This document shows, piece by piece, positions 51,492-61,783 of a stretch of 64,000 bases of DNA (position 1 is the first letter of the stretch; each line of letters opens with the position of its first letter). The DNA is from Desulfobacterales bacterium (lineage in GTDB: Bacteria; Desulfobacterota; Desulfobacteria; Desulfobacterales; JAEINQ01): the NCBI GenBank assembly GCA_016342285.1, contig JAEINQ010000032.1, positions 1-64,000 of the forward strand, written 5' to 3'. The position numbers were made by a program, and so were the translations under genes. Under the pieces are notes generated by a model. It did not search any database and was not told the origin of the DNA. It saw only the letters and a program-made list of their open reading frames with translations.

Positions 51492-54353
51492 TTAAAATGT
51501 GTATCCAATGGAAATGTGAAACCGTCCCCGGGCCTCACCCGGGTCCGGGTCAATCTTGTGTCCGTAAAGGACCCCCATGGCACCGATGGGGGTGACGTAG
51601 CGCAGGCCGACACCGGTCGACCACCGCATCCGGTCCGGTCCCGCGGCCAGTGCAGGCTTCATCACCTGGCCGGCATCCACAAATCCGGAAAGCTCCATGT
51701 TACCTCCCAGTGCCCACCGGGCTTCGACGTTCCCCATTGCCGCCGTGAGGCCGCCCACCGGCTCGCCGCCGGCATCCGTGCGCAAAAGGTTCTCGCCAAA
51801 CCCGCGCACGGTGGTGGTGCCGCCCAGAAAGAGGCGCTGGTCTTCGGGTACCGCCGCGGCGTCGCCGAAGGGGGTGATGTGATCCAGGCGGCCGTGAATC
51901 GCCAGCGTCAACCGATCGGTCGGGCTAAAATAGCCCCGCCCGTCCAGGGAGAATTTAGCGAAATCGTCGTCGTCGGTGTCGAGGCCGTTGGAGATGTCGA
52001 CCGCTGCCGTAGCCACGGCCCCTTTCCGCGGCCGCACAAAGGCGTCCCGGCTGTCGAAGGCGACCGAAGGCGTGACCACCAGGATCTGCCGCCGACCCAC
52101 TTGAAGGTAGGCGATCCGGCCCCCTTCCCGATCAAAGGGCTCACGGTTTTCGTAGCTCAGTTTCAGGGCCGAGCGAAGCTGCCCGGTCAGGGCGTATCCG
52201 AAGCTCAAGGTCGCGCCCTGGGTATCGGTGCCGAAGGTCTGGTTGAAAGGCTCCTTGCGTTCGAAAAAAAGGCCGGTATCGGCGGACAGGCGGCTGCCCA
52301 GCAGGCGCGGTTCGAAGAGGCCGGTTTCAAATCGCTGCCCGGTCTGGCTGGCCGCGGCTCCGGCCCAGGCCCGCTTGTTCAGACCCATCAGGTTGTTGTC
52401 CCCGATCCGCAGCCGGGCGTATGCGCCGCTGTCGTTTTCATAACCGACACCGGCTTCCACAAAATAGGGCGGCTTTTCCTCCACCGCGGCCATCATGTGG
52501 ACGGTGTCAGCCTTTTCCTTGAGACCGATGGCGTGAAACTGCACCGAAGAGAAGACTTCCAGATCCCGAATCGCCCTCTGGGTCCCGAGCAATCGGACCA
52601 TGGAGAGCGGCTGGCCCGTCGCCTGGAGTTGCTCCCGCAGCACCACCGACGGCTGGGTGCGAAGGTTTCCGGTCACATGGATGGTCCCCATCTCGACAAA
52701 GGGCCCCTTCTCAATCCGGAAGACGATGCGAACCCCGGTCCGGTCGGCATTGAAAACCGTGTCCGAGGTCACTTGCACATGGGGGTATCCCTTTTCGGAA
52801 ACCAGACCGGCCAGGGCCTGTTCGTCTTCGCGGACCCGGTAGGGCCGGTAGGGCTCGCCGGCCTGAAGGGACACAGCGGCCAGGGCTTCGGCCACCGGCT
52901 CCGTAATCCACCCCTTGATGTTCACGGCCTCAACGCGGGTCTGAACCCCTTCTCCAATGCGGACCCGCACCGTTACCGCTTCGCGCCCAGGGTCAAAAAC
53001 CGGCTCGGCCGCTACCGTTGCATCCAGATACCCTTCACTCAGATAAAGGGTTCTGATGGCGGCGAGATCCTCTTGGAGCAGATCCGGGTCGAAAGGGCCC
53101 TGATTCAGGAGCCCTGACCGGTGGGTGAGCATCTGAGGGCCAAGGGCGTCAGCATCAAAAAACGTATTGCCGTCAAAGGTCACGGCAACGACCCGGGTGC
53201 GCGGACCTTCTTCAACAACGAAATCGACCCGGCGGACAAACCCGTTCGGTTCGGACACTCGCTCCTGGCGGGTCCGGACCTGAACCGATGCAAAACCGTC
53301 TCGCCGGTACCGGTCGAGAATTCGGTTCATGCTTCGCCGAATGCCGGATCCGCCGGCGTTGCCGGTCTGGAAAAGAGTGATGTCCTGTCTCAGCACACGA
53401 TCGGAAAAGTACCGGTTGCCCTTGAAGGCGACCTGGTAACGGTCCCCTTCGTCGATGCTCAGGGTTGCCCGGTACCCATTGCCTGGGGCGAGGCGTTCAA
53501 GGGAATCATCCACGCGGACATCGGCATACCCCTTGCCGCGGTAACGATCGGTCAGGGCGGTGACGTCGGCGGCAAGGTCGCTTTCGACAAATCGGCCGAC
53601 CGGACCCGGGAGTTTGGCGAGCCACCAGGTCTTCATCCGCGGTCGAAGGGCATTTGCGGCAAAAAGGTGGTTGCCGTTCACCTGGATCTCTTCCAGCCGT
53701 CCCCAGGCCCCTTTGTCGATGCGCACGTCCAAATCATAGGTTCTGCCCGAATCGACCCGCTGGGCCGACACGCTCACCCGTGGATTGGAAAAACCGTCGC
53801 CGCGAAACCGTTTGGCGATTCGTTCAGCCTGGGTATCAAGTTCCGGAAGAAATAATGCGGCCCCCGGATACAGGGTCATGGCTTCGAGAACATCTCTCCG
53901 GAACAGTGGATAGTTACCGGCCAGGGCGATGCGGCCTAATCGGTCGGCGGGCACCACCCCATAGACGAGAAGGGTCCGGCCGCCCTCTTGGACGGTATCC
54001 ACGTTGATGGATTTGAACTCCCGGCTCAGCCTCAGCGCATCCAGGGAGGCCGTGAGTGCTTCGGCATCCAGGCGATCGCCTTCCTGAAAAAAGCTCAGCC
54101 GCCGCACCAGGGCCTGCCAGGGAGCGGGGTCCTCGCCGGGCACGTCGACCTCAACGCGAATTTCGTCGATAACCGGTAAATCCTCACCGGTCTGAATCCC
54201 TGCGGTTTGGGCGGACAGGAAAGGGGCTCCCGGAAAAACCGCAACAGCCAGCAGCAAGGCGGCAAGGGCCGGCCCCATGATGAACGCCTGAAGAATTCTT
54301 CGGCGGTATGGCCTGCGATAAAAGCGTCGCATCTCTCTTTGTTGCCCCTTCAT
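51492..54353 (-). CDS. tamA: outer-membrane assembly protein, BamA/TamA family
   Basis: About 953 residues. A signal peptide (MGPALAALLLAVAVFPGAPF region) is followed by several POTRA domains in tandem (about 60-560; repeats such as VVAVTFDGNTFFDADALGPQ) and a C-terminal Omp85 beta-barrel (about 600-953, ending IGAMGVLYGHKIDP ... FHISIGYTF with a terminal aromatic). Unlike short TamA proteins it carries more POTRAs, so a BamA-like role cannot be excluded; its partner gene tamB directly upstream favours TamA. ATG 54353 was chosen; 54407 and ATGs further in are alternatives. Confidence 0.87.
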   Translation of the reverse strand: MKGQQREMRRFYRRPYRRRILQAFIMGPALAALLLAVAVFPGAPFLSAQTAGIQTGEDLPVIDEIRVEVDVPGEDPAPWQALVRRLSFFQEGDRLDAEALTASLDALRLSREFKSINVDTVQEGGRTLLVYGVVPADRLGRIALAGNYPLFRRDVLEAMTLYPGAALFLPELDTQAERIAKRFRGDGFSNPRVSVSAQRVDSGRTYDLDVRIDKGAWGRLEEIQVNGNHLFAANALRPRMKTWWLAKLPGPVGRFVESDLAADVTALTDRYRGKGYADVRVDDSLERLAPGNGYRATLSIDEGDRYQVAFKGNRYFSDRVLRQDITLFQTGNAGGSGIRRSMNRILDRYRRDGFASVQVRTRQERVSEPNGFVRRVDFVVEEGPRTRVVAVTFDGNTFFDADALGPQMLTHRSGLLNQGPFDPDLLQEDLAAIRTLYLSEGYLDATVAAEPVFDPGREAVTVRVRIGEGVQTRVEAVNIKGWITEPVAEALAAVSLQAGEPYRPYRVREDEQALAGLVSEKGYPHVQVTSDTVFNADRTGVRIVFRIEKGPFVEMGTIHVTGNLRTQPSVVLREQLQATGQPLSMVRLLGTQRAIRDLEVFSSVQFHAIGLKEKADTVHMMAAVEEKPPYFVEAGVGYENDSGAYARLRIGDNNLMGLNKRAWAGAAASQTGQRFETGLFEPRLLGSRLSADTGLFFERKEPFNQTFGTDTQGATLSFGYALTGQLRSALKLSYENREPFDREGGRIAYLQVGRRQILVVTPSVAFDSRDAFVRPRKGAVATAAVDISNGLDTDDDDFAKFSLDGRGYFSPTDRLTLAIHGRLDHITPFGDAAAVPEDQRLFLGGTTTVRGFGENLLRTDAGGEPVGGLTAAMGNVEARWALGGNMELSGFVDAGQVMKPALAAGPDRMRWSTGVGLRYVTPIGAMGVLYGHKIDPDPGEARGRFHISIGYTF

Positions 54354-54445
54354 CAAAGGCGGTTCTCCAGATGGGCCATCAGCGGTTGCCACTTGGCGAT
54401 GGTTCATTCATAAATAACATTTCAAATGGATAGGCACCTAAAAAC

Positions 54446-54605
54446 GTTTCCAATCCATAAATGAGAATTTTTGTTCAAGGTCAAGGAAATCAAGCCATTG
54501 CGCGGAGGCGTAGCGGGCTACGCCGCACAAGCAATGGCGCCGATTGACGCCGATACTTGTCCGCCTCCGGCGGGTTGGGCAAAAAGGCCATTTATGGATG
54601 GAAAC
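54446..54605. repeat. dispersed nested-palindrome repeat, copy C (inverted)
   Basis: Bounded by GTTTCCAATCCATAAATG (54446-54463) and TTTATGGATGGAAAC (54591-54605). It has the same inner palindrome and CCTTGAC (rc) segment as copies A and B, in the opposite orientation. It lies between tamB and tamA; the tamB stop TAG is continuous with its edge. It includes the segment near GTCCGCCTCCGGCGGGTT that copy A has but copy B lacks. Confidence 0.85.
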
Positions 54606-57600
54606 TAGCGAAATTCCACCCTCATAAGCAACTCCCCCCCGAAGTTTCCGGTGGAGGACTGAAAGCCGCTGACCAGGACATGTTCCAGCAGCTTGTATTC
54701 GGAAATGGCCTTGTAAACGTTTTGGCCGTCGGCCAGTTCAACGGCGTACTTGAGGCTCAACCGCCGCGAGAGCTGCTTGCCGATGGTGACCTGGGTACCT
54801 GCCAGACTGCTGCCCGTAGTGCCGGCGGCGTCAAGTTCGAAGATATCGAGTCCGGTGGATTGTTTGACCGAATCGGCAACCTTGGAATCGACCAGCCGGG
54901 CCAGAAGGACCGCGGGCGGAACGGCGCTACCGCCCTCCGTGGCGGCCAGTTCCCGGGCGGTCTTTCCGAAAAGGATCAGGGACAAGATGTCGCTCTCTTC
55001 TTCGGCCGGTGTCGATGTCATTCGAAATCGCAGGTTGTCCGTTGGTCCGGTCAGGGTCAGGACGATGCGCCAGTGCCGGACGGTGATCTCACCGGCAATG
55101 TCCATGGTCGGTTCGGTCTTAAACGGATTGAGAAAATCGACCACCCCCTTGGTAACCGTAAACGCCTTGCGCTGATAGAAGAGGCTTCCGGAGGTGACAT
55201 TGGCCCTGCCGTTGATAACAGGAGCGGCAAGGGTGCCGCCGATTTTCAGGTCCGGCACGACATCCAGAGAGGCGATGTTGTTTTCGATCCGGAACGGCTG
55301 CCGGTGGCGAACGTCCACATTGAGGCCGATATTGCCGAAACCGCCGGCTTGCATCTCGGCAGCGGGGGCCGTCGCGGGACGGGAGCGGCGTGTGACCTGG
55401 TCCACCAGGCTGACCTTGATATCCCGGTAGTAAAGCCCTTCCAGAAGAACAACCTCCCCTTCGACCATGGCGGTCTGGATGGGCCCGGAAATCCGAAGGG
55501 CCAGGTCGGCCTTGAGGTCCAGGGTCTCGGGGAGGGTCAACGGAAGGGCCTGGGCCGAAACCCGCAGGTCCATGGTGGTGGGTGTGACCCCCTGGTACGC
55601 CACGGTGCCACGCACCTCAAATCGCCCCTCGCCGACCCGCCCGGTCAGGGACAGAATCTGGACGGCAGCGGGTGTCACGGCAAATTCGCCCTCGATGGCT
55701 TCGACCTTTTGGGTCAGGCCGGCAATGGCCGCGCCGACCTTGGACAGGCCGATTCGCCCCTTGATCTCCGGTTTTTCCAGGGTGCCGCCCACATGGCCGG
55801 TCACGGACAGGTCACCCTGGGCCTCGGTCAGGGTGGGAATCAGAGGGGCGACGGCAGCCAGGGGAATTCGGCCCTCCACGGTCAGATCCATGGGGCCGTT
55901 CATGCCGCCGCCCCCGGCCAGCCGCATCCTGCCGCCGTCCGGCAGGGAAAAGAGGGCCTCGGGAATCCGCAGGACGCCGTCATTCAACGCCACCTTGAAG
56001 GGATGCGCCGCTTCGATCAGGCCACTTTCATCGGCCTGTATGCGGAGACGGGACACGGCAGCATCAACGCGAAGGCGCTGCCATTGGGCCATATTGCCTT
56101 CGGCGTCCACCGTGGCCGACACCAGGCCTTTGAAATCGGGGTGGCCGCCCATCTCAAAATACGGGTCGAGGACCGTTTCCTCGAATCGGGCCGAGAGACG
56201 AAAGTCGTCGCTCGCCAGGGCGTAGGTTCCGGCCATGGAAAAATCCGAGGCCCCGTCCCATCGAATCTCACCGTCGGCCAAGGAAACGGTAAGGTGGACG
56301 TCTCCGAGCCGGTGTCCGAACAATACCGGATCGCTGACCGATACCGTCCCATCCACCTGCGGGTTGTCGATAAGGCCCCGGCCGGAAAGGGCCACGGTCA
56401 GCGTGCCCCGGGGGTCGCCCCAGGATTGGACGGCATCGATGGCAGCCAGATTGATAGGGTCTGCAGACAGATCGACGGAAAAGCGGCGGTCGATATCCAG
56501 CCAGCCCTGGCCGGTGACCTGCTGCCCCTTGCCCAGGACGGCTGTCAGGGTATCGACGGTTACCCGAGACCGCTCCAGGGTGCCTGACGCCATCAGGGCG
56601 TCCAGTCGCTGGACGCCCAGATTCAGATCCTTTCCCGATACCCGAAAACGGCCGGTGGGATGGTTCAGGGTACCGGTGCCCTCGGCTGTCAGGGTCAGGG
56701 TGCCCGTAAACCGGTCGGAAAAATCAGCCAGGCTCAGGTCATTTCCGGAAAACCTGACATCAAAAGGACCATCGGGCCGAATCTGTCGGGTAACCGGATC
56801 GACCAGCCCGACAGACCCGGAGGCGGTCACTTCGCTGCTGTTTCGCTTCAGGCGCAGGTGACCTACCGCGAGGACGCCGCCTTCGAATCGGGCGGCAAGG
56901 TCGGCCGTGTCCGCCACCGCCGCCGCAACGGCAACCGCTTCGCCGCTCAGGCGGATCTCGGCCGTGGGGTTAAAAATCGATCCGGTCAACTCGACCCTCC
57001 CGCCAAAGCGGCCGGAGACCGGGGCGGCTGCATAGAAATCGGCGGGGACCACGTTTTCCAGGTCCACCTTCAGACGGACGGGTCCGGTCCCATGGAAACG
57101 GCCGTCGGTGTCCCGCAGGGATATCGTTCCCCGGGCCGCCACCCGGCTGCCACCGCTGGCCAGCACGGCCCGATCCAGGGTGACCCGGCCCGATGGATCC
57201 ATGTCAGCCTTGGCCTCAAGGGTTCCGAGAGTCACCCCGACCAGTTCAAGGGAGGCGGCGTTCAGCGCCAGACCCACACCGAGAGAATCGATCGGGCCCT
57301 GGACCTGGACGTCGGCCTTTGCCTCGCCGCTGCCGCCCTTGATGCCGAAGGCGGCCGACAGCACGGCGAGATCCGGCGCCAGCAGCGCCAGGTTCGAAAT
57401 CACCCGTTCGGTTTGCCGGTCATAGCGGCCGGTCCCGGTCAGTGCCGTCCCTCCGGCCCGAAGCTGAAAATCGTTCACGACAACCGCTTCGGAATCGATC
57501 CGGACCGCCAGGCGGGCATCCGCGTCGACCGGTTGAACCAGCGGGGCCGCCTGGAATCCATCGACACGAACCCTGCCGTCGACCTGGGCGGACAAACGCT

Positions 57601-58846
57601 TCGGGTCGATCCCCTTGCCGGAAAAACGCAACTGGGCGTTCAGCCGGCCGTTTGACCCGGCAAAGGTATTGTGCAGGGCGGCAATACTCGGGCCGTCGGC
57701 TTTGAACTCCCCCTGAAAGATCAACGCGTCGCCGTTGAAGCCGTTTCCAAAAAAACCGCCAGGGAGGGCGCGGGTCAGGTCGATGGTGCCGCTGGCACTG
57801 ACCCGGCCGCCGGCATAAGGCAAAACGGCCTCCTGAAGATCGAGCGCCTGGTCCGTCAAGATGGCCCGCACCGAAAATCCGTCCAGGGGCAGACCGGCAA
57901 GCCGCCCACTGGCGCAATTCAATCCCAAAGCCACCTTTGGGGCGCGCACGGATCCGGTCAGACGGGCATCGAGGGTTGCCGACCCGGTCAGGGAAACACC
58001 GGCAGACAGGATCGACGACAGGTCGGCCAGTCCCAGTCGGGCTTGAAGGGTCAGATCGAGATTCGGATCGTCATCGAGGACGTCGGTCACATGACCGGAA
58101 ATCACCAGAGGGGCCGGGCCGCCGTCGACCCTCAGGCTTATCGGATCGAGCCTCCCCTGACGGTATCGCCCCTGCCACCGCCCTGAGCCCAAGGGCACCA
58201 ACCGGTTCCCCGCGGCCAGGGTTGCCCGGGTCCAGCCGAGGTCGGCCTCAGCGGACAGAGCCGAAGCGTCGGCAGCGAGTTTCACTGAAATCCCGCCTAT
58301 TTCAACAGCGACGTCCGAAACCGCGTCGGCAATGGCGACCTGTCCGTCGATGACGGTCAGCGACTGCACGATCACATTCCAGGAAGGAGCGTCCGGTTCA
58401 GAGGGGGGAGGCGGGTCCGGCCGAGGGGGCGCCAGACACTCGACAAGATCGATCCGGCCTTCGATATCGCGGCTCGCCCGGATGCGTAAGCCTTCGACTT
58501 CGACCGTTTCCAACACTACGGTCCGGCCCGCAAGGCCCCACCAGGCCAGGTCCACCAGCAGCCGGTCGGCGCTGATCCATTCCTGCCCGCCATCTCCGCG
58601 AAAAACAATCCGGTCCGCGTCAATGCGTCCGCGCAGCAGGGAGACCGAGACCTTGCCCAGGCTCAACCGGCCGGCCACCATTCCGTTGACCCGGGACTCG
58701 ATCCAGCGCCGGGGAAGATCCGAGGACGTTAAAATGAAACCGGCCGCCCAGACCATGGCCACAAAGCCGGCAATGGTCAGCCCCGCCAGCAACACCCCCA
58801 GCCGGCGGAACCGGCCTTTGGGCGGTAGCGTCTTTTTCCTTTTCAT
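54605..58846 (-). CDS. tamB: translocation and assembly module protein TamB
   Basis: A 1413-residue TamB. One N-terminal membrane helix (RLGVLLAGLTIAGFVAMVWA), then very long beta-strand-rich repeats of the AsmA/TamB type, and a C-terminal DUF490 domain (about 1090-1413) with GTLAAPVINGRANVTSGSLF, KGVVDFLNPFKTEPTMDIAG, SLILFGKTARELA and TVGKQLSRRLSLKYAVEL-like sequence (VTIGKQLSRRLSLKYAV). TamB spans the periplasm and works with the TamA Omp85 protein in outer-membrane protein and lipid trafficking. ATG 58846 begins the charged MKRKKTLPP stretch; upstream in-frame codons lack support. Confidence 0.93.
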   Translation of the reverse strand: MKRKKTLPPKGRFRRLGVLLAGLTIAGFVAMVWAAGFILTSSDLPRRWIESRVNGMVAGRLSLGKVSVSLLRGRIDADRIVFRGDGGQEWISADRLLVDLAWWGLAGRTVVLETVEVEGLRIRASRDIEGRIDLVECLAPPRPDPPPPSEPDAPSWNVIVQSLTVIDGQVAIADAVSDVAVEIGGISVKLAADASALSAEADLGWTRATLAAGNRLVPLGSGRWQGRYRQGRLDPISLRVDGGPAPLVISGHVTDVLDDDPNLDLTLQARLGLADLSSILSAGVSLTGSATLDARLTGSVRAPKVALGLNCASGRLAGLPLDGFSVRAILTDQALDLQEAVLPYAGGRVSASGTIDLTRALPGGFFGNGFNGDALIFQGEFKADGPSIAALHNTFAGSNGRLNAQLRFSGKGIDPKRLSAQVDGRVRVDGFQAAPLVQPVDADARLAVRIDSEAVVVNDFQLRAGGTALTGTGRYDRQTERVISNLALLAPDLAVLSAAFGIKGGSGEAKADVQVQGPIDSLGVGLALNAASLELVGVTLGTLEAKADMDPSGRVTLDRAVLASGGSRVAARGTISLRDTDGRFHGTGPVRLKVDLENVVPADFYAAAPVSGRFGGRVELTGSIFNPTAEIRLSGEAVAVAAAVADTADLAARFEGGVLAVGHLRLKRNSSEVTASGSVGLVDPVTRQIRPDGPFDVRFSGNDLSLADFSDRFTGTLTLTAEGTGTLNHPTGRFRVSGKDLNLGVQRLDALMASGTLERSRVTVDTLTAVLGKGQQVTGQGWLDIDRRFSVDLSADPINLAAIDAVQSWGDPRGTLTVALSGRGLIDNPQVDGTVSVSDPVLFGHRLGDVHLTVSLADGEIRWDGASDFSMAGTYALASDDFRLSARFEETVLDPYFEMGGHPDFKGLVSATVDAEGNMAQWQRLRVDAAVSRLRIQADESGLIEAAHPFKVALNDGVLRIPEALFSLPDGGRMRLAGGGGMNGPMDLTVEGRIPLAAVAPLIPTLTEAQGDLSVTGHVGGTLEKPEIKGRIGLSKVGAAIAGLTQKVEAIEGEFAVTPAAVQILSLTGRVGEGRFEVRGTVAYQGVTPTTMDLRVSAQALPLTLPETLDLKADLALRISGPIQTAMVEGEVVLLEGLYYRDIKVSLVDQVTRRSRPATAPAAEMQAGGFGNIGLNVDVRHRQPFRIENNIASLDVVPDLKIGGTLAAPVINGRANVTSGSLFYQRKAFTVTKGVVDFLNPFKTEPTMDIAGEITVRHWRIVLTLTGPTDNLRFRMTSTPAEEESDILSLILFGKTARELAATEGGSAVPPAVLLARLVDSKVADSVKQSTGLDIFELDAAGTTGSSLAGTQVTIGKQLSRRLSLKYAVELADGQNVYKAISEYKLLEHVLVSGFQSSTGNFGGELLMRVEFR

Positions 58847-58883
58847 GTCGGTAGGCGGCGTCCAGTATACGCAAAAGAAAGGA

Positions 58884-59309
58884 TCAAGAGGGATCGGCCA
58901 GGGCCTCGCGCTCGCAACCGAGTTCCCGCAGCAGATCACCCAGGGACCATTTTTCCGATACCGGGGTGAGGGTGGCAAACAAAGTCTGGCGCATACCGGC
59001 CCGGCGACAGGAATCGACGAGGAGATGCAACTCTTTTTCCGTAATCCCGGCCATAATGACGGCCCGGGGCAGACCGGAATCGATCCCCCGGCCCGTGTCG
59101 TTGGAAAGACCCATCAGTTCGCCGACCGTCTTTTCGCCATCCCCCGGCAATGCCCATACCCGATCGATGTCGGCCATTCCGATCATTTCGAGAAACACAC
59201 CCATCTTGTCCTGGGATTCGGAGGAAAAACCGCAAAGGAGCAATTTACGCGGTCCGTAGAGTCTTTTCTCGGATGAATTGGAAACCGGTTTAAATGTCCC
59301 GTCGCTCAT
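58884..59309 (-). CDS. DUF3783 family protein
   Basis: A 141-residue protein matching the short DUF3783 family (LLLCGFSSESQDKMGVFLEMIG, then LPRAVIMAGITEKELHLLVDSCRRAG). The function is unknown; the segment resembles a small regulatory or sensing domain. ATG 59309 follows GAGG at about six bases. It is directly upstream of tamB on the same strand (37 bases), so it may be cotranscribed. Confidence 0.78.
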   Translation of the reverse strand: MSDGTFKPVSNSSEKRLYGPRKLLLCGFSSESQDKMGVFLEMIGMADIDRVWALPGDGEKTVGELMGLSNDTGRGIDSGLPRAVIMAGITEKELHLLVDSCRRAGMRQTLFATLTPVSEKWSLGDLLRELGCEREALADPS

Positions 59310-59519
59310 GGCGCCCTCGCTGGTCAAAATGAAAGCCTGGCGGAATCGTAGCTCTGAATCGGAGAAAAGGCAACCAGGAGGCTGGAATCGGATAGAAAAC
59401 AAGCCAGTTGATTCCATGGCGACGTCGCATGGATGGGGAGCGCAAGCGGGCTGGACCGGACGGCCAGCGGCCATTGGATTGTCGGCCCGATATCGATGAG
59501 GCCGGAAAGGCTCAAACGC

Positions 59520-60584
59520 CTAAAGCCACTTCTTTCGTCTGAAAAAGAAAAGCATGCTCCCGGTGATCAGAATGATCACGCCCCAGAAGCCGGCATACCC
59601 CCATCGCCATTTGAGTTCGGGGATGATCTCAAAATTCATGCCGTAGATGCCGGCCACGAAGGTGATGGGGATAAAGATGGTGGCAATGATGGTAAGCACC
59701 TTCATCACTTCGTTCATCCGGTTGCTGATCGTGCTCAGGTAAAGATCGATCATGCCGGACAGCAGGTCCCGATACGATTCGATGGTGTCGATGATCTGGA
59801 CGGTGTGGTCATAAACATCCCTGAAAAAAAGCCCCGTCCCCTCCTGGATCAGTTCCGACTCGGCCTTGGCCAAACCGTTGACCAACTCTCTCAACGGCCA
59901 GACCTGCTTTCTCATGAAGATCATTTCCCGCTTCAGTTCGTGAATGGCCTGAAGGGTTTCCGACCTCGGTTCTCCCAACAGCGATTCTTCCAGATCTTCC
60001 ATCTGCTCGCCGGTCTTTTCCAGAATGACAAAGTAGTGGTCGACGATGGCATCGATCAGCGCATAGGCCAGGTAATCGCAGCCGGTGCGACGGATTCGGC
60101 CCCGCCCCTTTCGAATCCGGTCCCGAACCAGGGTGAACACGTCCCCTTCGACCTCCTGGAAGGAGATCAGGAACCGTTCTCCTAGAATCAGGCTGATCTG
60201 CTCGGCTTTCACCTCGCCGGTCTCATCGTGGTAGTGAAGCATTTTCAGGACCATATACAGATATGTCTCATAAGGCTCGAGCTTGGGCCGCTGTCCGGTG
60301 TTGACAATGTCTTCCAGGGTCAGGGGGTGAATCTGAAAGTGCCGGCCGATCTCCTCGATCAGTTCGATATCGTGAATCCCGTCGACGTTGATCCAGGAGG
60401 TGGTCGGTTCGTCTTTCAGAGGGAAGACGTCTTTGATATCAACCAGTTTTTTTTCGTTGAGATGGGCCTCGTCATAATCGATAAATGAAATTTTCGCCTG
60501 CTCCGACCGTTGTTCTCCCACATGCACCAAGGTGCCGGGCGCCGACCCGGCCTTTTTAGATCCTATCTTGACGAGTTTTCGCAT
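59520..60584 (-). CDS. corA: CorA-type magnesium/cobalt transporter
   Basis: A 354-residue CorA-family channel. A large N-terminal cytoplasmic domain is followed by a long helix and two C-terminal membrane segments (about 293-315 and 325-347). The GMN selectivity motif is in AGIYGMNFEIIPEL. It passes Mg2+ or other divalent cations across the inner membrane. It is upstream of the DUF3783 gene on the same strand, about 210 bases away. Confidence 0.95.
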   Translation of the reverse strand: MRKLVKIGSKKAGSAPGTLVHVGEQRSEQAKISFIDYDEAHLNEKKLVDIKDVFPLKDEPTTSWINVDGIHDIELIEEIGRHFQIHPLTLEDIVNTGQRPKLEPYETYLYMVLKMLHYHDETGEVKAEQISLILGERFLISFQEVEGDVFTLVRDRIRKGRGRIRRTGCDYLAYALIDAIVDHYFVILEKTGEQMEDLEESLLGEPRSETLQAIHELKREMIFMRKQVWPLRELVNGLAKAESELIQEGTGLFFRDVYDHTVQIIDTIESYRDLLSGMIDLYLSTISNRMNEVMKVLTIIATIFIPITFVAGIYGMNFEIIPELKWRWGYAGFWGVIILITGSMLFFFRRKKWL

Positions 60585-60647
60585 CGGGTCCTCCGCTCTT
60601 TTTCCAATTTTCAGCTGGTGCCCATGGGGTGTCGCATGGCCGACGGT

Positions 60648-61256
60648 TCATTTCGATGGGCCGGCGTCAAACTCCACAATTCGTGGAAAGTTGAGATCCG
60701 GCCCCGGTGTTACCCGATGGAAAAGCGGACTTTCCGGTCCCACGCGCCCCCCCATGTCGTAAGTGAACGCCGCCACTGCCCGATGCCGCAGCCAGTATCC
60801 GGTGAAAACCGGTCCCGCGGCGTCGTAACCGGAATGAAAGTGAACGAATTCTTCCTGGGGAACAGGTCGGGTGGCCCGCCACGCCTGGGGAATTTGATCC
60901 CCAAAAACAGGGACCATGCGGTCGCTCCCGGAGACGGGGGGCGATGCGGCCGCCGGCAGGGTGGTTCGTACGGCCTCGCCGTCATAGAGCAGGGCCCCGG
61001 CGGGCAGATCTTTGGTATAAAACTGTCTTTCATTCAGGCAGACAAACGTCAACCGGCTCAGGTCGTTGGGGTTTTCCGGCTTGAAATAGTACCCCACAAA
61101 CGGTCCGAAATTGATTTGGTACCCGCTTTCCACCATACGAAGCACGGAAACATAGCCGCGCGGCACACCCGAGCGGGAATTGTTCGGGCCTCCGTCACAG
61201 GAAAAAACCAGCAGGAGAACGGCAAGAAAACTCAGTTTAATTGGGGTTTGCATCAT
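60648..61256 (-). CDS. predicted lipoprotein, unknown function
   Basis: A 202-residue protein with a short lipoprotein signal (KLSFLAVLLLVFSC, lipobox Cys near residue 20). The mature part has no family I recognise (FYTKDLPAGALLYDGEAVR, RPVPQEEFVHFHSGYDAAGP). Its start overlaps the end of the YeeE/YedE gene by 20 bases, so it is in the same operon as the putative thiosulfate transport genes and the rhodanese. Its role may be linked to sulfur handling, by context only. ATG 61253 is an equally likely start. Confidence 0.8.
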   Translation of the reverse strand: MMQTPIKLSFLAVLLLVFSCDGGPNNSRSGVPRGYVSVLRMVESGYQINFGPFVGYYFKPENPNDLSRLTFVCLNERQFYTKDLPAGALLYDGEAVRTTLPAAASPPVSGSDRMVPVFGDQIPQAWRATRPVPQEEFVHFHSGYDAAGPVFTGYWLRHRAVAAFTYDMGGRVGPESPLFHRVTPGPDLNFPRIVEFDAGPSK

Positions 61257-61779
61257 GTTTCCAAATCCGCCCGATCATCACCGTCGCCAGTGCAAAGACA
61301 ACGGCCAGGAGCAAGGTCGCCTCACCGGGACTGTTCAACCAGCCCTCGATGGTGAGTTGCCCCAGATTGGTCGGCATATACAGAAGCGGCACCAGGACTT
61401 CGTGGAAATGCGCGAAAACCGCGGTACCGGCCAGTCCGCCAAAAAGCGCGACGATGGCGTCTGCCCGACCTTCCCCGGCCGCTGCCCAGCAGGTTCCCGG
61501 GCAATAGCCGGTCAGGCCCCAACCGATACCGAAGACAATTGCCGCAACCCCTGTGGCCACGATGCTGGTGGGCAGGGGGAGAAAGCGCCCGATCCCGGCG
61601 ATTTTTAAACCGAAGAGCCCGATGAGCGAAAATGTCACGGCCAGCATCATGAATTGAGGGATCCGGGGATCGAGCATCAGGTGGGCCCTGGCCATCTTGT
61701 CCGCATTGGTCGCCCCCACCCGCTGGATGACAAAACCGAATGCAATGCCTGATAAGAGTCCGAGCAAAACCTTTTCCAT
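61237..61779 (-). CDS. YeeE/YedE-family transporter, C-terminal-half type
   Basis: A 180-residue membrane protein with about five hydrophobic segments, matching the C-terminal half of YeeE/YedE (TsuA-like) transporters. The motif GYCPGTCWAAAGEGRADAIV carries conserved cysteines thought to handle thiosulfate. The start lies five bases from the stop of the N-half gene, so the halves are made together. Chosen start ATG 61779; 61806 would add nine residues. Confidence 0.86.
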   Translation of the reverse strand: MEKVLLGLLSGIAFGFVIQRVGATNADKMARAHLMLDPRIPQFMMLAVTFSLIGLFGLKIAGIGRFLPLPTSIVATGVAAIVFGIGWGLTGYCPGTCWAAAGEGRADAIVALFGGLAGTAVFAHFHEVLVPLLYMPTNLGQLTIEGWLNSPGEATLLLAVVFALATVMIGRIWKHDANPN

Positions 61780-61783
61780 GGGT

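Noticed and set aside
54557-56587. 676-codon plus-strand ORF opposite tamB
   Set aside because: Antisense shadow of the DUF490 part of tamB, with no recognisable domain. The same holds for the long plus-strand frames at 51516-53117 and 56660-57655.
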